A stretch of DNA of 64,000 nucleotides from Schaalia suimastitidis DSM 15538 (GTDB lineage: Bacteria > Actinomycetota > Actinomycetes > Actinomycetales > Actinomycetaceae): NCBI RefSeq assembly GCF_000429105.1, contig NZ_AUBF01000006.1, positions 62,001-126,000 of the forward strand, in the 5' to 3' direction. This document shows, piece by piece, positions 1 through 9,567 of the stretch. Positions within the stretch are counted from its first letter, which is position 1; every line of letters starts with the position of its first letter. A program made the translations under genes and the position numbers. The notes under the pieces were generated by a model. The model worked only from the letters and a program-made list of their open reading frames with translations. It was not told the origin of the DNA and did not search any database.

Positions 1-842
1 AAACCGTTGCGGTACAGGTACAGCACGATGGTATTCGTGGATTCACCTGGGCCACCCATGGTGAGGAAATAGGGTTGTGCGAAGACTTTGAAGGCGCCGA
101 TAACAGTCATGACAGTGCAGAAGAAGACGGTCGGCGAAATCATTGGGAAAACAACAAGGAAGAAACGGTTCCATGCGTTGGTGCCGTCAATTTTTGCTGC
201 CTCTAGGACGGAGGTGTTGAGGCCGTTCAGACCTGCCGTCAGCACGACGATGTTGTAACCCAGGCCCTGCCATAGCGACATCACCAGAAGTGATCCCATT
301 GCCAGTGTTGGGTCGTTGAGCCACGGCACCATGTCGAATCCCAGCTTTTCAAGGGCTGAGTTCACCACGCCTTGGTCGTTCAGAAGCAGGCGCCAAATCA
401 GAGCATTTCCTGCCATCGGGGTCACTACTGGGATGAAGAAGATGACACGCATGAGGCGTGAAAGCCACTCGGGGACTGATTGCAGCCAGTAGGAGATGGC
501 AATAGCGATGATGAGGTTGAGAATCGTGTAGGCAATCGCGAAAACCACTGTATTTCGCATGACTGTCCAGAATGCTGGGTCAGCGCCACTAAGCATCCTC
601 TTGTAGTTGTCCAGTCCAACGAATTCAGCACCGCCATGTAATGACCAGGTGAAAAGGCTGATTACAAGCGAGGCGAGGAGGGGGATCACGATGAAAAGTA
701 GGAAGCCGATCATCCCCGGCGCGAGGTAAAGGGCAGCTTTCGCCCCATCACCGCGCGGCGTGTCCGCGGAGCGCTTGGCTCCGCGGACACGCTTGGGGTT
801 CTCAGCGAGTTTCACCGTCGTTGAGGCGGTTGTGGTACTCAC
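1..842 (-). CDS. Carbohydrate ABC transporter permease (MalF/UgpA type), cut by the window edge
   Basis: Membrane subunit of a binding-protein-dependent sugar importer. Reading leftward from a GTG at 840-842 gives about 280 codons and runs off the left edge, so the C-terminus is missing. A hydrophilic, basic N-tail of about 40 residues precedes the first membrane segment (LAPGMIGFLLFIVIPLL). Several further hydrophobic segments follow, then the conserved cytoplasmic EAA loop (EAAKIDGTNAW) that docks on the ATPase. It lies just downstream of the binding-protein gene on the same strand, so the two are presumably co-transcribed; the second permease would lie outside the window. The substrate cannot be told. 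The family call is firm; the start is chosen because no in-frame ATG precedes the conserved region. Confidence 0.88.
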   Translation of the reverse strand, partial: MSTTTASTTVKLAENPKRVRGAKRSADTPRGDGAKAALYLAPGMIGFLLFIVIPLLASLVISLFTWSLHGGAEFVGLDNYKRMLSGADPAFWTVMRNTVVFAIAYTILNLIIAIAISYWLQSVPEWLSRLMRVIFFIPVVTPMAGNALIWRLLLNDQGVVNSALEKLGFDMVPWLNDPTLAMGSLLVMSLWQGLGYNIVVLTAGLNGLNTSVLEAAKIDGTNAWNRFFLVVFPMISPTVFFCTVMTVIGAFKVFAQPYFLTMGGPGESTNTIVLYLYRNG

Positions 843-868
843 GATAGAACCTTTACATTCTCAGGTGG

Positions 869-2104
869 TCACTGTGCAGAGTCAGAAATTGTCTTGAGCA
901 TATCCGCAGCGGTCTGGGTGCCGCGGTAGCCTTCAGGGCTGTACTGCACAAATGAGGTGGACACTTGGTTCCACACGGAGTTGGTGACCAGTGGCTTGCC
1001 ATTTTCCAGGAGGGTTTCGATGGCGGCAACATTGTCGGCGGCCTTGTTTTCGGCCCAGCGGTCGATCTGGCTGGCGACGGAGGGAACAGTGCCTTGCTTG
1101 GCGGCGACTGCGCCGATGACCTCGGGAGTGACCAGCTTCATGAGGTTAGCGAAGGCAGCTTCTTTGTTTTCGCAGGACTGGGCGATGCCGAAGCCGGAGC
1201 CTTGGATTACCGCTGTGGTCTTGCCTTCGGGGCTGGGGATAACAGCGACACCAAGGTCGTCACCCAGCAATTCGGCGAAGGAGCCGTACATCCACGGGCC
1301 GTCGAAGATCATTGCGGCAGTGCCCGAGGTGAAGGCGCCCTGAGCGACGTCATCGCCGTCAGCTGCTGATGGGGCAAGGGCGACACCGTGGCTGTGGGCA
1401 AGGTCGAAAGCGAATTGAACGCCTTCAACGAAGGCATCTGAGGTGATGGAGAGTTCACCGTCGGTCGTTACTTCGCCGCCGAAGGCGTAGGCGAGGGTAC
1501 CGGGGGCGTTATCCATGAGGCCTGGCTTGAGTGCGACGCCGTATTTTCCGTCAGTGGTCAGTGCCTTGGCATCTGAGAGGAACTGGTCGGTGGTGTAGTC
1601 GGTGCCGGGCAGTTCGAGGCCCGCTGCGGTGAAGAGCGCCTTGTTGTAGAAGAGGACGTCGGGTTCTGCATCATAGGGCAGGGCAAGGATCTGTCCGTCG
1701 ACGGTCATACCAGCCATCATGGCTTCGTTGTAGATGGATACGTCAAGGCCAGCGTTCTTAATGAGGTCATCGAGGGGGGTGAGAATGCCCTGGAGTTCTT
1801 GGGCGCGTGCGGCCTGAGTGGTGAGGATGCAAGGGGCATCCTTGTCGGTCATGCGGGTCTTGACTTTGGTCCAGTAGTCATTGAATGACGGGCCGTCGAA
1901 GGTGAGATTGAAGTTCGGGTCGGCTTCCTTCGCAGCGTCAACGAATGACTGCCATTGAGCGCGGTCATTTGCAGTCGACACCCAGGTGTACATCTCTGCA
2001 GAGTGATCAGCGGAATCGGTGCTGGAAGCCGTAGAGCAGGCTGCCAGGCCAAGAGACATTGTTACCGCCACAGCGGCAGCTACGGTTTTGCGTGTAGGAG
2101 TCAC
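869..2104 (-). CDS. Sugar ABC transporter substrate-binding lipoprotein (family 1, MalE/UgpB-like)
   Basis: Extracytoplasmic binding protein for the sugar importer whose permease lies just downstream. A signal peptide ends in a lipobox (LGLAAC), so it should be lipid-anchored. The body of about 410 residues has family 1 features: a YTWVSTANDR start, LPYDAEPDVLFYNKALF, and a GTAAMIFDGPW segment. I prefer the GTG at 2104, preceded by AGAGGA at about nine bases and giving a compact signal peptide. An in-frame ATG at 2140 would add 12 residues. Trp/Tyr-rich positions are consistent with carbohydrate binding, but the substrate is not predictable. Confidence 0.9.
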   Translation of the reverse strand: MTPTRKTVAAAVAVTMSLGLAACSTASSTDSADHSAEMYTWVSTANDRAQWQSFVDAAKEADPNFNLTFDGPSFNDYWTKVKTRMTDKDAPCILTTQAARAQELQGILTPLDDLIKNAGLDVSIYNEAMMAGMTVDGQILALPYDAEPDVLFYNKALFTAAGLELPGTDYTTDQFLSDAKALTTDGKYGVALKPGLMDNAPGTLAYAFGGEVTTDGELSITSDAFVEGVQFAFDLAHSHGVALAPSAADGDDVAQGAFTSGTAAMIFDGPWMYGSFAELLGDDLGVAVIPSPEGKTTAVIQGSGFGIAQSCENKEAAFANLMKLVTPEVIGAVAAKQGTVPSVASQIDRWAENKAADNVAAIETLLENGKPLVTNSVWNQVSTSFVQYSPEGYRGTQTAADMLKTISDSAQ

Positions 2105-2176
2105 TGCAATTCGTCCTCTCATGGGTGGGCAGAAGCGCATCTATGCGTTCTACCCGGCAATGATTGTTGGTATGAG

Positions 2177-2202
2177 AAGAAATGTCAACGATGCCATTTC
2201 TT
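2177..2202. promoter_or_regulatory. Inverted repeat upstream of the sugar importer genes (possible operator)
   Basis: AAGAAATG and CATTTCTT form a perfect 8-bp inverted repeat separated by 10 bp, about 75 bp upstream of the binding-protein start. LacI-family repressors commonly control such importers, but this is not a classical LacI half-site; function is inferred from symmetry and position only. The rest of the 2105-2456 gap is AT-rich and shows no gene. A TAGAAT box near 2394 could be the -10 of the rightward fhaA operon. Confidence 0.35.
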
Positions 2203-2456
2203 GTCTCCCAAACCTACAAGCACTGGCTGTTAACCTGCATATTTGGAAGTCTCACCCTCGCCTCGTTTTCGAAGCGTAGCACAATGATAACACATACAGG
2301 TCAAAAGTCACTACAAATACCTAAATTGTATGTTCATGCATGTGGTGCCCCCTCCCACAGTGAAGAATCGCACCTCAATTCATCGACCCGGTTTAGAATG
2401 ACATAGATACCGTATTACCAGTCGCCGCCGAGGCGACACCGACATAAGGAGGCGCC

Positions 2457-3158
2457 ATGAGCATCTTCGACCGCTTTGAACACGCGGTTGAACGCGGCCT
2501 AAATGGCGCCTTCTCTCGCGTCTTCAAATCCGGCATTAAAGCTGTTGACGTCACCACCGCAATTCGCCGCGCCCAAGACAATAACGTCCACGAAGTGTCC
2601 ACCGACCGCGTTGTTGCCCCCAACCGCTTCGTCGTCCACCTTTCCCCCACCGACCTAGCAAACCTTGGCCCATCAGCAGATGCGCTCGCTGAAGAGTTCG
2701 GCAACCAGGCAAGTGAACATGCAGCTGCCAGCGGCTATGCGCTCCTTGGTCCCGTGGCCGTTGAATTCGCAGCCGATGAGGCTGAGGCCACCGGTCGCCT
2801 GCGCGTTGAAGCGTCCAGTGTGCGCGGTAGCGTCGCCCCCGCAGCCAATGTCGCTGCATCGCCGCAGCATCCCATTATTGAGATTGGCGATCAACGCTGG
2901 CTACTCACAGAGGCGGTCACAGTTCTTGGGCGCAGCTCAGAAGCCGACATCATGGTGGACGACACCGGGGTATCGCGCCGTCACCTCGAATTACGTATCA
3001 CCCCCACCGGCGTCATTGCCACCGACCTCGGCTCAACGAATGGCACTTTCGTCGAAGGACACAAAATCGAGGCAGCCACCCTGCTTAACGGAAATGAAAT
3101 CGTCATTGGCCGCACCCCGATCCTTTTCTGGACTGACAGCTCTGGAGACTACGTATGA
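2457..3158 (+). CDS. fhaA: FhaA: DUF3662 and FHA domain protein
   Basis: First gene of the fhaA-pknB operon. Residues 1-120 are the DUF3662 domain typical of actinobacterial FhaA (MSIFDRFEHAVERGLNG). Residues about 145-225 are an FHA domain with the phosphothreonine-binding signatures GRSSEAD, SRRH and STNGT. In mycobacteria FhaA binds phosphorylated partners of the Ser/Thr kinases, including MviN, and tunes peptidoglycan synthesis. At 233 aa it is shorter than the mycobacterial protein because the central linker is short. The start is preceded by AAGGAGG. It overlaps the next gene by ATGA. Confidence 0.95.
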   Translation: MSIFDRFEHAVERGLNGAFSRVFKSGIKAVDVTTAIRRAQDNNVHEVSTDRVVAPNRFVVHLSPTDLANLGPSADALAEEFGNQASEHAAASGYALLGPVAVEFAADEAEATGRLRVEASSVRGSVAPAANVAASPQHPIIEIGDQRWLLTEAVTVLGRSSEADIMVDDTGVSRRHLELRITPTGVIATDLGSTNGTFVEGHKIEAATLLNGNEIVIGRTPILFWTDSSGDYV

Positions 3159-3655
3159 CTTCAGACCTGACATTTACCGTACTGCGTTTGGGCTACCTGG
3201 CCCTCATATGGCTCCTTGTTCTGTGGGCCGTACATACACTGCGTCGCGACATCTTCGGCACCGTCGTTACTCCACGCGGCAAGGGACGTAAAGACGCTGA
3301 TAGCCGACGTAAAAAATCCATTAAAGAACGCCGGGAAGCACGCAAACAAGGAACCGACGCCTCGGTCACCAGCCTGCTCGTTACTGGCGGCCCTCTGGTT
3401 GGTACCCTCCTTCCACTGGGGGCAACACCGGTTGTCATTGGGCGATCCCCTGCCAGCACCCTTGTCTTGGAAGATGAGTACGCCTCGGCCCAACACGCCC
3501 GACTCCTGCCCGACCAGGACGGCAATTGGTGGATCGAAGATATGGGATCACGTAACGGCACCACCGTCGATGACGAGAGGCTCACCGCACCTCGCTATGT
3601 CAAAGCTGGCGACATTATTCGCATCGGCCAAACGACATTAGAGTTGGTGCGCTAA
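3155..3655 (+). CDS. fhaB: FhaB (FipA-like): membrane-anchored FHA protein
   Basis: A 166-aa protein with one N-terminal membrane segment (residues about 8-26), a basic linker, and a C-terminal FHA domain (about 85-160) with GRSPAST, QH and SRNGT. The usual SxxH is replaced by SAQH, as in other FhaB proteins. The homologue FipA is a substrate of PknA/PknB and links phosphorylation to septal growth. Its start overlaps the fhaA stop (ATGA) and pstP begins two bases after its stop, so translation is probably coupled. Confidence 0.94.
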   Translation: MTSDLTFTVLRLGYLALIWLLVLWAVHTLRRDIFGTVVTPRGKGRKDADSRRKKSIKERREARKQGTDASVTSLLVTGGPLVGTLLPLGATPVVIGRSPASTLVLEDEYASAQHARLLPDQDGNWWIEDMGSRNGTTVDDERLTAPRYVKAGDIIRIGQTTLELVR

Positions 3656-3657
3656 CT

Positions 3658-4986
3658 ATGGCTGTCGTCGAGTTCCACAGTGCCGCCCGCTCTGATGTGG
3701 GTCTCGTTCGCGTCAATAATCAAGATTCGGGCTATGCCGGTTCAAATCTTTTGCTCCTCGCTGACGGGATGGGTGGTCCCGCGGGCGGCGATATCGCCTC
3801 CTCGGTTGCTGTGGCACATTTTGTGCCACTCGACACCGACACTCACCCGGCGGAAAGTCTACTTCCGCTGCTGCGCAAAGCGTTGATGGACGCCCACGAA
3901 GAACTCACTGAACGTTCTTCGCATGACCCTGACCTTGTTGGACTTGGCACGACCTGCATTGCGATTTTGCGTTCGGGCAACAAATTGGCCATGGTTCACA
4001 TTGGTGACTCACGCGCCTACGTATTGCGTGGGGGAACCCTCACCCAGGTCACCACTGATCATTCCTTCGTTCAGTACCTTGTTGACACTGGTCAGATCAG
4101 TGCCGAAGAAGCTGAACACCACCCCAAACGAAATGTCGTCATGCGGATCCTTGGTGATCTGCAGGCCGACACTACTCCAGATGAAACCATTCGGGAAGCC
4201 GTTGTCGGTGATCGGTGGCTCTTATGTTCTGATGGCTTATCCGGTGTCGTTTCAACCGACACCATTGGCGAGGTACTTGGCAGTATCGCTGACCCTGGAC
4301 AGTGCGCCGAGGAACTCATTCGTCTGGCTCTACTTGCTGGCGGCCCTGACAATATCACCTGCGTTGTTGCTGATGTCGTTCCCTCAGGCACCGTGCCACC
4401 CGCACCCGCGCAGGTTGTGGGTGCTGCCGCCTCGAATCGCCAAATTCCAACACGAGGCGGTGGCGGCGCTGCAGCGCGAGCAGCGGCCCTAAGTGCGCCC
4501 ACACCTCAGCCTGATGCATCACCACCAGACACTGACGATGAAACACCACGTCAGCGACGCGGCTCATGGTGGGCGCCGGTGGCCACCTTTCTGTTAGCTG
4601 CGGTGATTATTGCCGGCTCATGGATTGGGTGGACATGGAGTCAAACGCAGTACTACGCCTTGGGTGTTGACGGCAAAGTAGTGATCCACCAGGGTATTCC
4701 CCAATCCATCGGCCCTTGGGAATTGTCACGGGCCGTCGAAATTACCAACGTGAACCTTGCTGACCTTGAACCTGTGGATCAACAGCGTCTCACAGAACCG
4801 GTTATACGATCATCTCGGGAATTGATCGACGCCTATGTGGCGCAGCTTGAACTGGGCATTGCCCAACGACAAGCAGCACAGGCCAATACGCAAATATCGT
4901 CTGCCAACTCCGGGACCACAACGACTACGCACACCACCGGGGATGCTTCCGCAACACAAGAGACGCCAACCGAAGGTAACCCCTAA
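3658..4986 (+). CDS. pstP: PstP: PP2C-family Ser/Thr phosphatase
   Basis: Metal-dependent phosphatase opposing PknA and PknB. The catalytic PP2C domain spans about residues 5-235 with LADGMGGPAGG, GDSRAYVLRGG, CSDGLSGVV and GGPDNITCVV, which carry the metal-binding aspartates. A Pro/Ala-rich linker leads to one membrane segment (about 303-325) and an extracellular domain ending in a Thr-rich tail, the normal PstP layout, although the extracellular part is divergent. Its TAA stop shares one base with the rodA ATG. Confidence 0.95.
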   Translation: MAVVEFHSAARSDVGLVRVNNQDSGYAGSNLLLLADGMGGPAGGDIASSVAVAHFVPLDTDTHPAESLLPLLRKALMDAHEELTERSSHDPDLVGLGTTCIAILRSGNKLAMVHIGDSRAYVLRGGTLTQVTTDHSFVQYLVDTGQISAEEAEHHPKRNVVMRILGDLQADTTPDETIREAVVGDRWLLCSDGLSGVVSTDTIGEVLGSIADPGQCAEELIRLALLAGGPDNITCVVADVVPSGTVPPAPAQVVGAAASNRQIPTRGGGGAAARAAALSAPTPQPDASPPDTDDETPRQRRGSWWAPVATFLLAAVIIAGSWIGWTWSQTQYYALGVDGKVVIHQGIPQSIGPWELSRAVEITNVNLADLEPVDQQRLTEPVIRSSRELIDAYVAQLELGIAQRQAAQANTQISSANSGTTTTTHTTGDASATQETPTEGNP

Positions 4987-6374
4987 TGGCTACCGTTTCG
5001 ATTGCGCCAGCGCGGCCTCGCCGTCTGTTAGAAATCATGCTGATGTTTGCTGCACTGGCGGTAGGCGTCGGCGGGTACGTGCTGACCTCAATTAACCGCA
5101 CTGGGGAAGCTCCCGCTGACCTGGTGCAACACGTTATCATCCTTGTCGTGGTGGCAATTATTGCCGAGGTGGGCGTCCATTTTTTGGCGCCCTACGCCGA
5201 TCCGGTGATCCTGCCCGTCTCGGTAGCACTGACTGGCCTTGGCCTCGCAATGATCCACCGCCTCGACCTGTCGTACGCGGCCCTTGGGGAGCCAACCGTT
5301 GGCATGCGACAGCTACTATTCGTCGGTCTTGCTATTGCTGTGGCGGCCTTCATTCTCATTGGCGTGAAAGATCACCGTAAATTACGCCGTTTCACCTATT
5401 CATTTGGGGCATTGTCGGTGATTTTGCTGCTGCTACCTATGGTGCCGTTCCTCGGTCGGGAAACCTTTGGTGCACGCGTGTGGATACGCCTGGGACCGTT
5501 GTCGCTACAGCCCGGCGAATTAGTCAAAATTACCCTCGCGATCTTCTTCGCAGGTTATCTTGTTGCCAACCGTGACAACCTGGCCATCGGTGGCAGAAAG
5601 ATCCTGGGTTTGCGCCTGCCGCGCCTACGTGACCTTGGCCCGATCATGGTGATCTGGCTCATGGGTCTGGCCATCTTGATCCTCCAACGAGACCTCGGCA
5701 CTTCACTGCTGCTCTTCGGTCTCTTTGTGGCGATGCTCTATGTGGCAACCAACCGTGTGTCGTGGCTGCTCATTGGTTTTGCGCTTTTCGTGCCTGCAGT
5801 GGCGGTCGCAATCCGCATATTTCCCCACGTAGCTGGGCGTTTTGACGCGTGGCTCAATGCCTTAGACCCGCAAATGTACGAACGTGAATTTGGTGGCTCG
5901 TACCAGCTTGTGCAGTCCTTTTTTGGGCAAGCCTCCGGTGGCCTTATGGGCACCGGGTGGGGTCGTGGCTATCCTCAGCTGGTCCCTTTAGCGAACTCTG
6001 ATTTCATTTTGTCCTCCCTTGCAGAGGAACTGGGACTCACTGGCTTGTTCGCTATTTTGCTGCTGTACCTGATCCTCATTGAACGTGGAATGCGTGCCGC
6101 CATCGGTGTGCGCGACGGCTTTGGCAAATTATTGGCAACAGGGTTGAGTTTTTCGTTGGCGTTGCAACTTTTTGTGGTTCTTGGTGGCGTCAGCGGCCTT
6201 ATTCCATTGACGGGTCTGACGGCACCATTCCTGGCGGCAGGTGGTTCCTCCATGCTGTCGTCGTGGATCACCGTTGCCTTACTCATGCGTGTCTCTGATG
6301 CAGCGCGCCGACCAGCTGCAGTTGTCCCGTGGAACGGCGAGGCGCCCAACGACCAGGCGGGAGACGGACAATGA
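4986..6374 (+). CDS. rodA: RodA/FtsW-family (SEDS) peptidoglycan glycosyltransferase
   Basis: Polytopic SEDS protein (462 aa, about 12 membrane segments) that polymerises lipid II together with a class B PBP. Signatures seen include LQPGELVKITLAIF, LQRDLGTSLLLFG and the periplasmic loop leading to FILSSLAEELGLTGLF. Its partner is presumably the PbpA encoded immediately downstream, which overlaps by ATGA. The position between pstP and pbpA identifies it as the elongation-type RodA of Actinobacteria rather than the FtsW of the dcw cluster. Confidence 0.95.
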   Translation: MATVSIAPARPRRLLEIMLMFAALAVGVGGYVLTSINRTGEAPADLVQHVIILVVVAIIAEVGVHFLAPYADPVILPVSVALTGLGLAMIHRLDLSYAALGEPTVGMRQLLFVGLAIAVAAFILIGVKDHRKLRRFTYSFGALSVILLLLPMVPFLGRETFGARVWIRLGPLSLQPGELVKITLAIFFAGYLVANRDNLAIGGRKILGLRLPRLRDLGPIMVIWLMGLAILILQRDLGTSLLLFGLFVAMLYVATNRVSWLLIGFALFVPAVAVAIRIFPHVAGRFDAWLNALDPQMYEREFGGSYQLVQSFFGQASGGLMGTGWGRGYPQLVPLANSDFILSSLAEELGLTGLFAILLLYLILIERGMRAAIGVRDGFGKLLATGLSFSLALQLFVVLGGVSGLIPLTGLTAPFLAAGGSSMLSSWITVALLMRVSDAARRPAAVVPWNGEAPNDQAGDGQ

Positions 6375-7825
6375 ATACGCAGGTTCGTCGGCTTTTCATC
6401 ATCGTCCTCGTCATGTTTTGCGCACTTGCCCTGGCTGTGACTAATAACCACGTATTCCGTGCAGCGAGCCTCAACGCCGACACACGCAACGCCCGCACGA
6501 TTTTGCATGCCGCAGAAACCGACCGTGGACCAATTATCGTGGCAGGGGAGGCCATCGCCTCGTCAAGCAAAATTGACGGCACGCAACGCTACCAGCGGAA
6601 CTACCCACAAGGTGGTCTCTATGCGGCAGTCACCGGCTACTTCTCATCCTCTTTCTCTCAGGCAACGGGCTTGGAGGCGGCGGCCTCGCAAATCCTCAGT
6701 GGGGAATCGGACGCATTAATCGTGCAGCGCATCGTCAACCTGTTCACAGGCAAGACCCGCCAAGGTGGTGGCGTCACCCTGACCCTGAATCCCGCGATGC
6801 AGCAGGTCGCCGCCCAGCAGCTAGGCAATAGACGAGGCGCAGTGGTGGCTTTGGACGTCAAAACTGGGGCCGTACTCGCCCTGTATTCATCCCCGTCGTA
6901 CGATCCGAATCTCCTGGCAACATCCGACACAACAGCCGCCAACGCTTCCTATGAAGCATTGCTCGCTGACCCAGCCAAGCCGCTGTATAACCGTGCTATC
7001 AACGGTGATCTTTACCCGCCAGGATCCACCTTTAAAATCCTGTCAACCATTGCACTGTTGGAAAAAGGCGTGGCCACAGCTGACACTGTGATGGAATCGC
7101 CAGTGTCAACCATCCTGCCTGGCACAACCACCGAAATTGCCAATGACTCGAACGCTGCCTGCGGCAATGGCATGCCAACCCTGGCTGAAGCCTTCGCGCG
7201 TTCGTGTAACACCACTTTCGTTTTGGCTTCTCAGCAACTCAGCCACGACGACTTGGCGGATGTTGCCTCTCGGTTTGGCTTCGGCACGGCGCTAGATATC
7301 CCGCTGTACGTCACCCCATCGACCTTCCCAGCGTCCACAGATGCGTCACAGCTGGCCCTGTCGTCTATTGGACAGTACGACGTCCGCGTCACCCCCATGC
7401 AGATGGCACAGGTCGCCCAGACGATTGCTAATGGTGGCGAAGGTATGCATCCTTATGTCATCGACCAGGTTGTTGATGCGGATTTGCAGACACAGTCGAC
7501 AACGCGTCCTCAGAGCCTTGGGCAGATCATTAGCAAAGATACGGCGTCAGTAATGACTAGCCTGATGGACGGTGTTGTTTCTGCTCCGTATGGCACAGCC
7601 CAGTCAATGGCTATTGACGGGGTACCGATTGCTGCAAAAACGGGCACCGCTCAAGTTGGCGATACGGGTTACACAAATGCGTGGGTTGTCGGTTTCGCGC
7701 CCGCAAACGACCCACAAATTGCTTTTGCTGTTGTCGTCGAAGGCGATGAAACGGACCCTGCGCCTTACGGCAGTGTTGCCGCGGGCCCGATTGCTCGCGC
7801 GCTGATCCTAGCGGGGTTGCAATGA
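6371..7825 (+). CDS. pbpA: PbpA: class B penicillin-binding protein (transpeptidase)
   Basis: Peptidoglycan D,D-transpeptidase anchored by one N-terminal membrane segment (LFIIVLVMFCALALAV). The three active-site motifs are intact: SxxK as STFK in YPPGSTFKIL, SxN as SCN, and KTG as AKTGTAQ. The dimerisation domain is short, so the 484 aa total resembles PbpA rather than FtsI. I start at the ATG overlapping the rodA TGA, preceded by GGGAGA; an ATG 42 bases upstream lies inside rodA and would spoil the signal anchor. Confidence 0.94.
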   Translation: MNTQVRRLFIIVLVMFCALALAVTNNHVFRAASLNADTRNARTILHAAETDRGPIIVAGEAIASSSKIDGTQRYQRNYPQGGLYAAVTGYFSSSFSQATGLEAAASQILSGESDALIVQRIVNLFTGKTRQGGGVTLTLNPAMQQVAAQQLGNRRGAVVALDVKTGAVLALYSSPSYDPNLLATSDTTAANASYEALLADPAKPLYNRAINGDLYPPGSTFKILSTIALLEKGVATADTVMESPVSTILPGTTTEIANDSNAACGNGMPTLAEAFARSCNTTFVLASQQLSHDDLADVASRFGFGTALDIPLYVTPSTFPASTDASQLALSSIGQYDVRVTPMQMAQVAQTIANGGEGMHPYVIDQVVDADLQTQSTTRPQSLGQIISKDTASVMTSLMDGVVSAPYGTAQSMAIDGVPIAAKTGTAQVGDTGYTNAWVVGFAPANDPQIAFAVVVEGDETDPAPYGSVAAGPIARALILAGLQ

Positions 7826-9567
7826 CAGCACAGCCACCCTCACTTGCGGGCCGACGCCTCGGCGGGCGTTATACGCTGCTGACCCACATTGCCCAGGGTG
7901 GCATGGGGGAAGTGTGGAAGGCGCGTGACCAGCAAACAGGTCACCTCGTCGCCGTCAAAGTCTTACGTAATGAGCTCTCGGGGCAGGAATTGTCCTTGTC
8001 GCGCCTACGTATCGAGGCGGCCAACGCCATGCGTATCCACCACCCAAATGTCGCCAATGTCTTGGACTCTGGGGAGGATGACGGTCGCGGATGGATCGTG
8101 ATGGAGCTTGTGGAGTCACGCCCCTTGACGGCATATTTGTCAGGCGGACGCAGGCTAAGCGCAGCGCACCTGTTGCCGATACTCATGCAGGTAGCGATGG
8201 CGTTAGCCGCTGCGGATAAAGCCGGTGTTGTTCACCGCGACATTAAGCCTGCCAATATTTTGGTCCGCAAAGACGGGGTTGTGAAGCTCACTGACTTCGG
8301 CATTTCCCGCACCACCGATCAGGTGACCTTAACTGGGGATGGAATGGTGATGGGAACGGCGCAGTATTTGCCGCCGGAACAAGCGATGGGGAAAGAAGCC
8401 ACCACATCGGGGGACCTGTATGCGCTGGGTGTGATTGCCTTTGAAGCCCTTGCAGGCAAACGGCCCTACACTGGTTCCACACAGGTCGATATTGCTTTTG
8501 CCCACGTCAACGAACCGTTGCCGCCTCTGCCGTCAGATGTGGACGAGGCTGTGGCTGCTTTGGTGCGCCGCATGTTAGAAAAGAATCCTGCTGATCGTCC
8601 TGCTTCTGCGACTGCGCTAGCGCGCGAGGTCGCGCAGGTTGCGACCAAACTTGGTGTGGACGTCGCCCCGCATCCACTTCCCCTTGCCGACGGCATGGTT
8701 GAGACAGCGCGTACTGCCGCGCAGCCAGTTGTTCCTCCAGTCAAACACGAGACACGCTCTCGTCTTCCGCGCGAGATGCTCCAACCTGTTGATATGGAGA
8801 AGGTCCTGAGAGGGCCGCTGGACGGTTCATCTGCGCGCACATCGCCCGATCAGGTGAAGTCGCCAACTGCAGGTCAGGCACTGGCAGATCGCAGGGCGGC
8901 GACATCATCCGTTTCGAGTAGTGCCACTCTACCCTCTACCACCCAGGCCTCCACTGGCCGAGCTACCTCACCTGCTTCGCCGGGTTTTAGACAAGGCGCT
9001 TCAGGGCGAAGCGTGATCTCAGGACATGACGCTTTGGAACGTAATGCTTCTGGGAAAGGCACGCCTGGCGACCACACCACCTCGGGACCAGGTGCCTCGG
9101 GGCGAAGCGGAGCCAGCAGCCGCACCACCTCGGACCGCGTCGCTGCACGGACAGCTGCATCCCCCGCACAGACAGCTGCATCCTCCACCCGGACGTCCGC
9201 ATCTCCCACCCGAGCGGCAGCGTCCCCCACCCGGACGTCCGCATCTCCCACCCGAGCGGCAGCATCCTCCACCCGGACGTCCGCATCTCCCACCCGAGCG
9301 GCAGCGTCCCCCACAGGGGCCACGCCCAGCGAGCCCACCGACCCCCCTTTGGCCACAAAATACAACCGATCCACCGTGGCCAAACCTGAGCCAACAGCTC
9401 AAAAAATCGGAAAATGGACAGTAATCTCACTATTCATCCTCACCCTGATACTCGTTGTTGTCGCTACTATCCAAAACAGGTTTGGTTTTTCGCTGCTGGG
9501 TAGCGGCGTCGAAACCGTCACGATCGAGGAGGTCAAGACATGGCAGAGCCTGTGGTCCGTCAGTTAG
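7822..9567 (+). CDS. pknA: PknA-like Ser/Thr protein kinase with repetitive linker
   Basis: Hanks-type kinase. Domain about residues 14-275: glycine loop AQGGMGEVW, lysine in VAVKVLR, catalytic HRDIKPANIL, DFGIS and GTAQYLPPEQA. Residues about 290-530 form a Ser/Thr/Ala/Pro-rich low-complexity linker, part of it encoded by a 42-bp minisatellite. A single membrane segment (about 535-556) lies close to the C-terminus, leaving only a short outer tail without PASTA domains, as expected for PknA. It overlaps pbpA by ATGA, and its last 28 bases overlap the pknB start. Confidence 0.93.
   Translation: MTAQPPSLAGRRLGGRYTLLTHIAQGGMGEVWKARDQQTGHLVAVKVLRNELSGQELSLSRLRIEAANAMRIHHPNVANVLDSGEDDGRGWIVMELVESRPLTAYLSGGRRLSAAHLLPILMQVAMALAAADKAGVVHRDIKPANILVRKDGVVKLTDFGISRTTDQVTLTGDGMVMGTAQYLPPEQAMGKEATTSGDLYALGVIAFEALAGKRPYTGSTQVDIAFAHVNEPLPPLPSDVDEAVAALVRRMLEKNPADRPASATALAREVAQVATKLGVDVAPHPLPLADGMVETARTAAQPVVPPVKHETRSRLPREMLQPVDMEKVLRGPLDGSSARTSPDQVKSPTAGQALADRRAATSSVSSSATLPSTTQASTGRATSPASPGFRQGASGRSVISGHDALERNASGKGTPGDHTTSGPGASGRSGASSRTTSDRVAARTAASPAQTAASSTRTSASPTRAAASPTRTSASPTRAAASSTRTSASPTRAAASPTGATPSEPTDPPLATKYNRSTVAKPEPTAQKIGKWTVISLFILTLILVVVATIQNRFGFSLLGSGVETVTIEEVKTWQSLWSVS
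9145..9318 (+). repeat. 42-bp minisatellite inside pknA
   Basis: Units beginning ACCCGGACGTCC recur at 9187, 9229 and 9271, exactly 42 bp apart, with half-unit relatives before them. They encode 14-residue repeats of the type TRTSASPTRAAASP, in frame. The sequence extends the juxtamembrane linker of the kinase and, being near-identical between units, probably varies in copy number between strains. Confidence 0.9.

Noticed and set aside
9026-9424. Long antisense ORFs over the pknA linker
   Set aside because: They arise from the GC-rich 42-bp repeat, which is open in several frames; the sense frame is the kinase.
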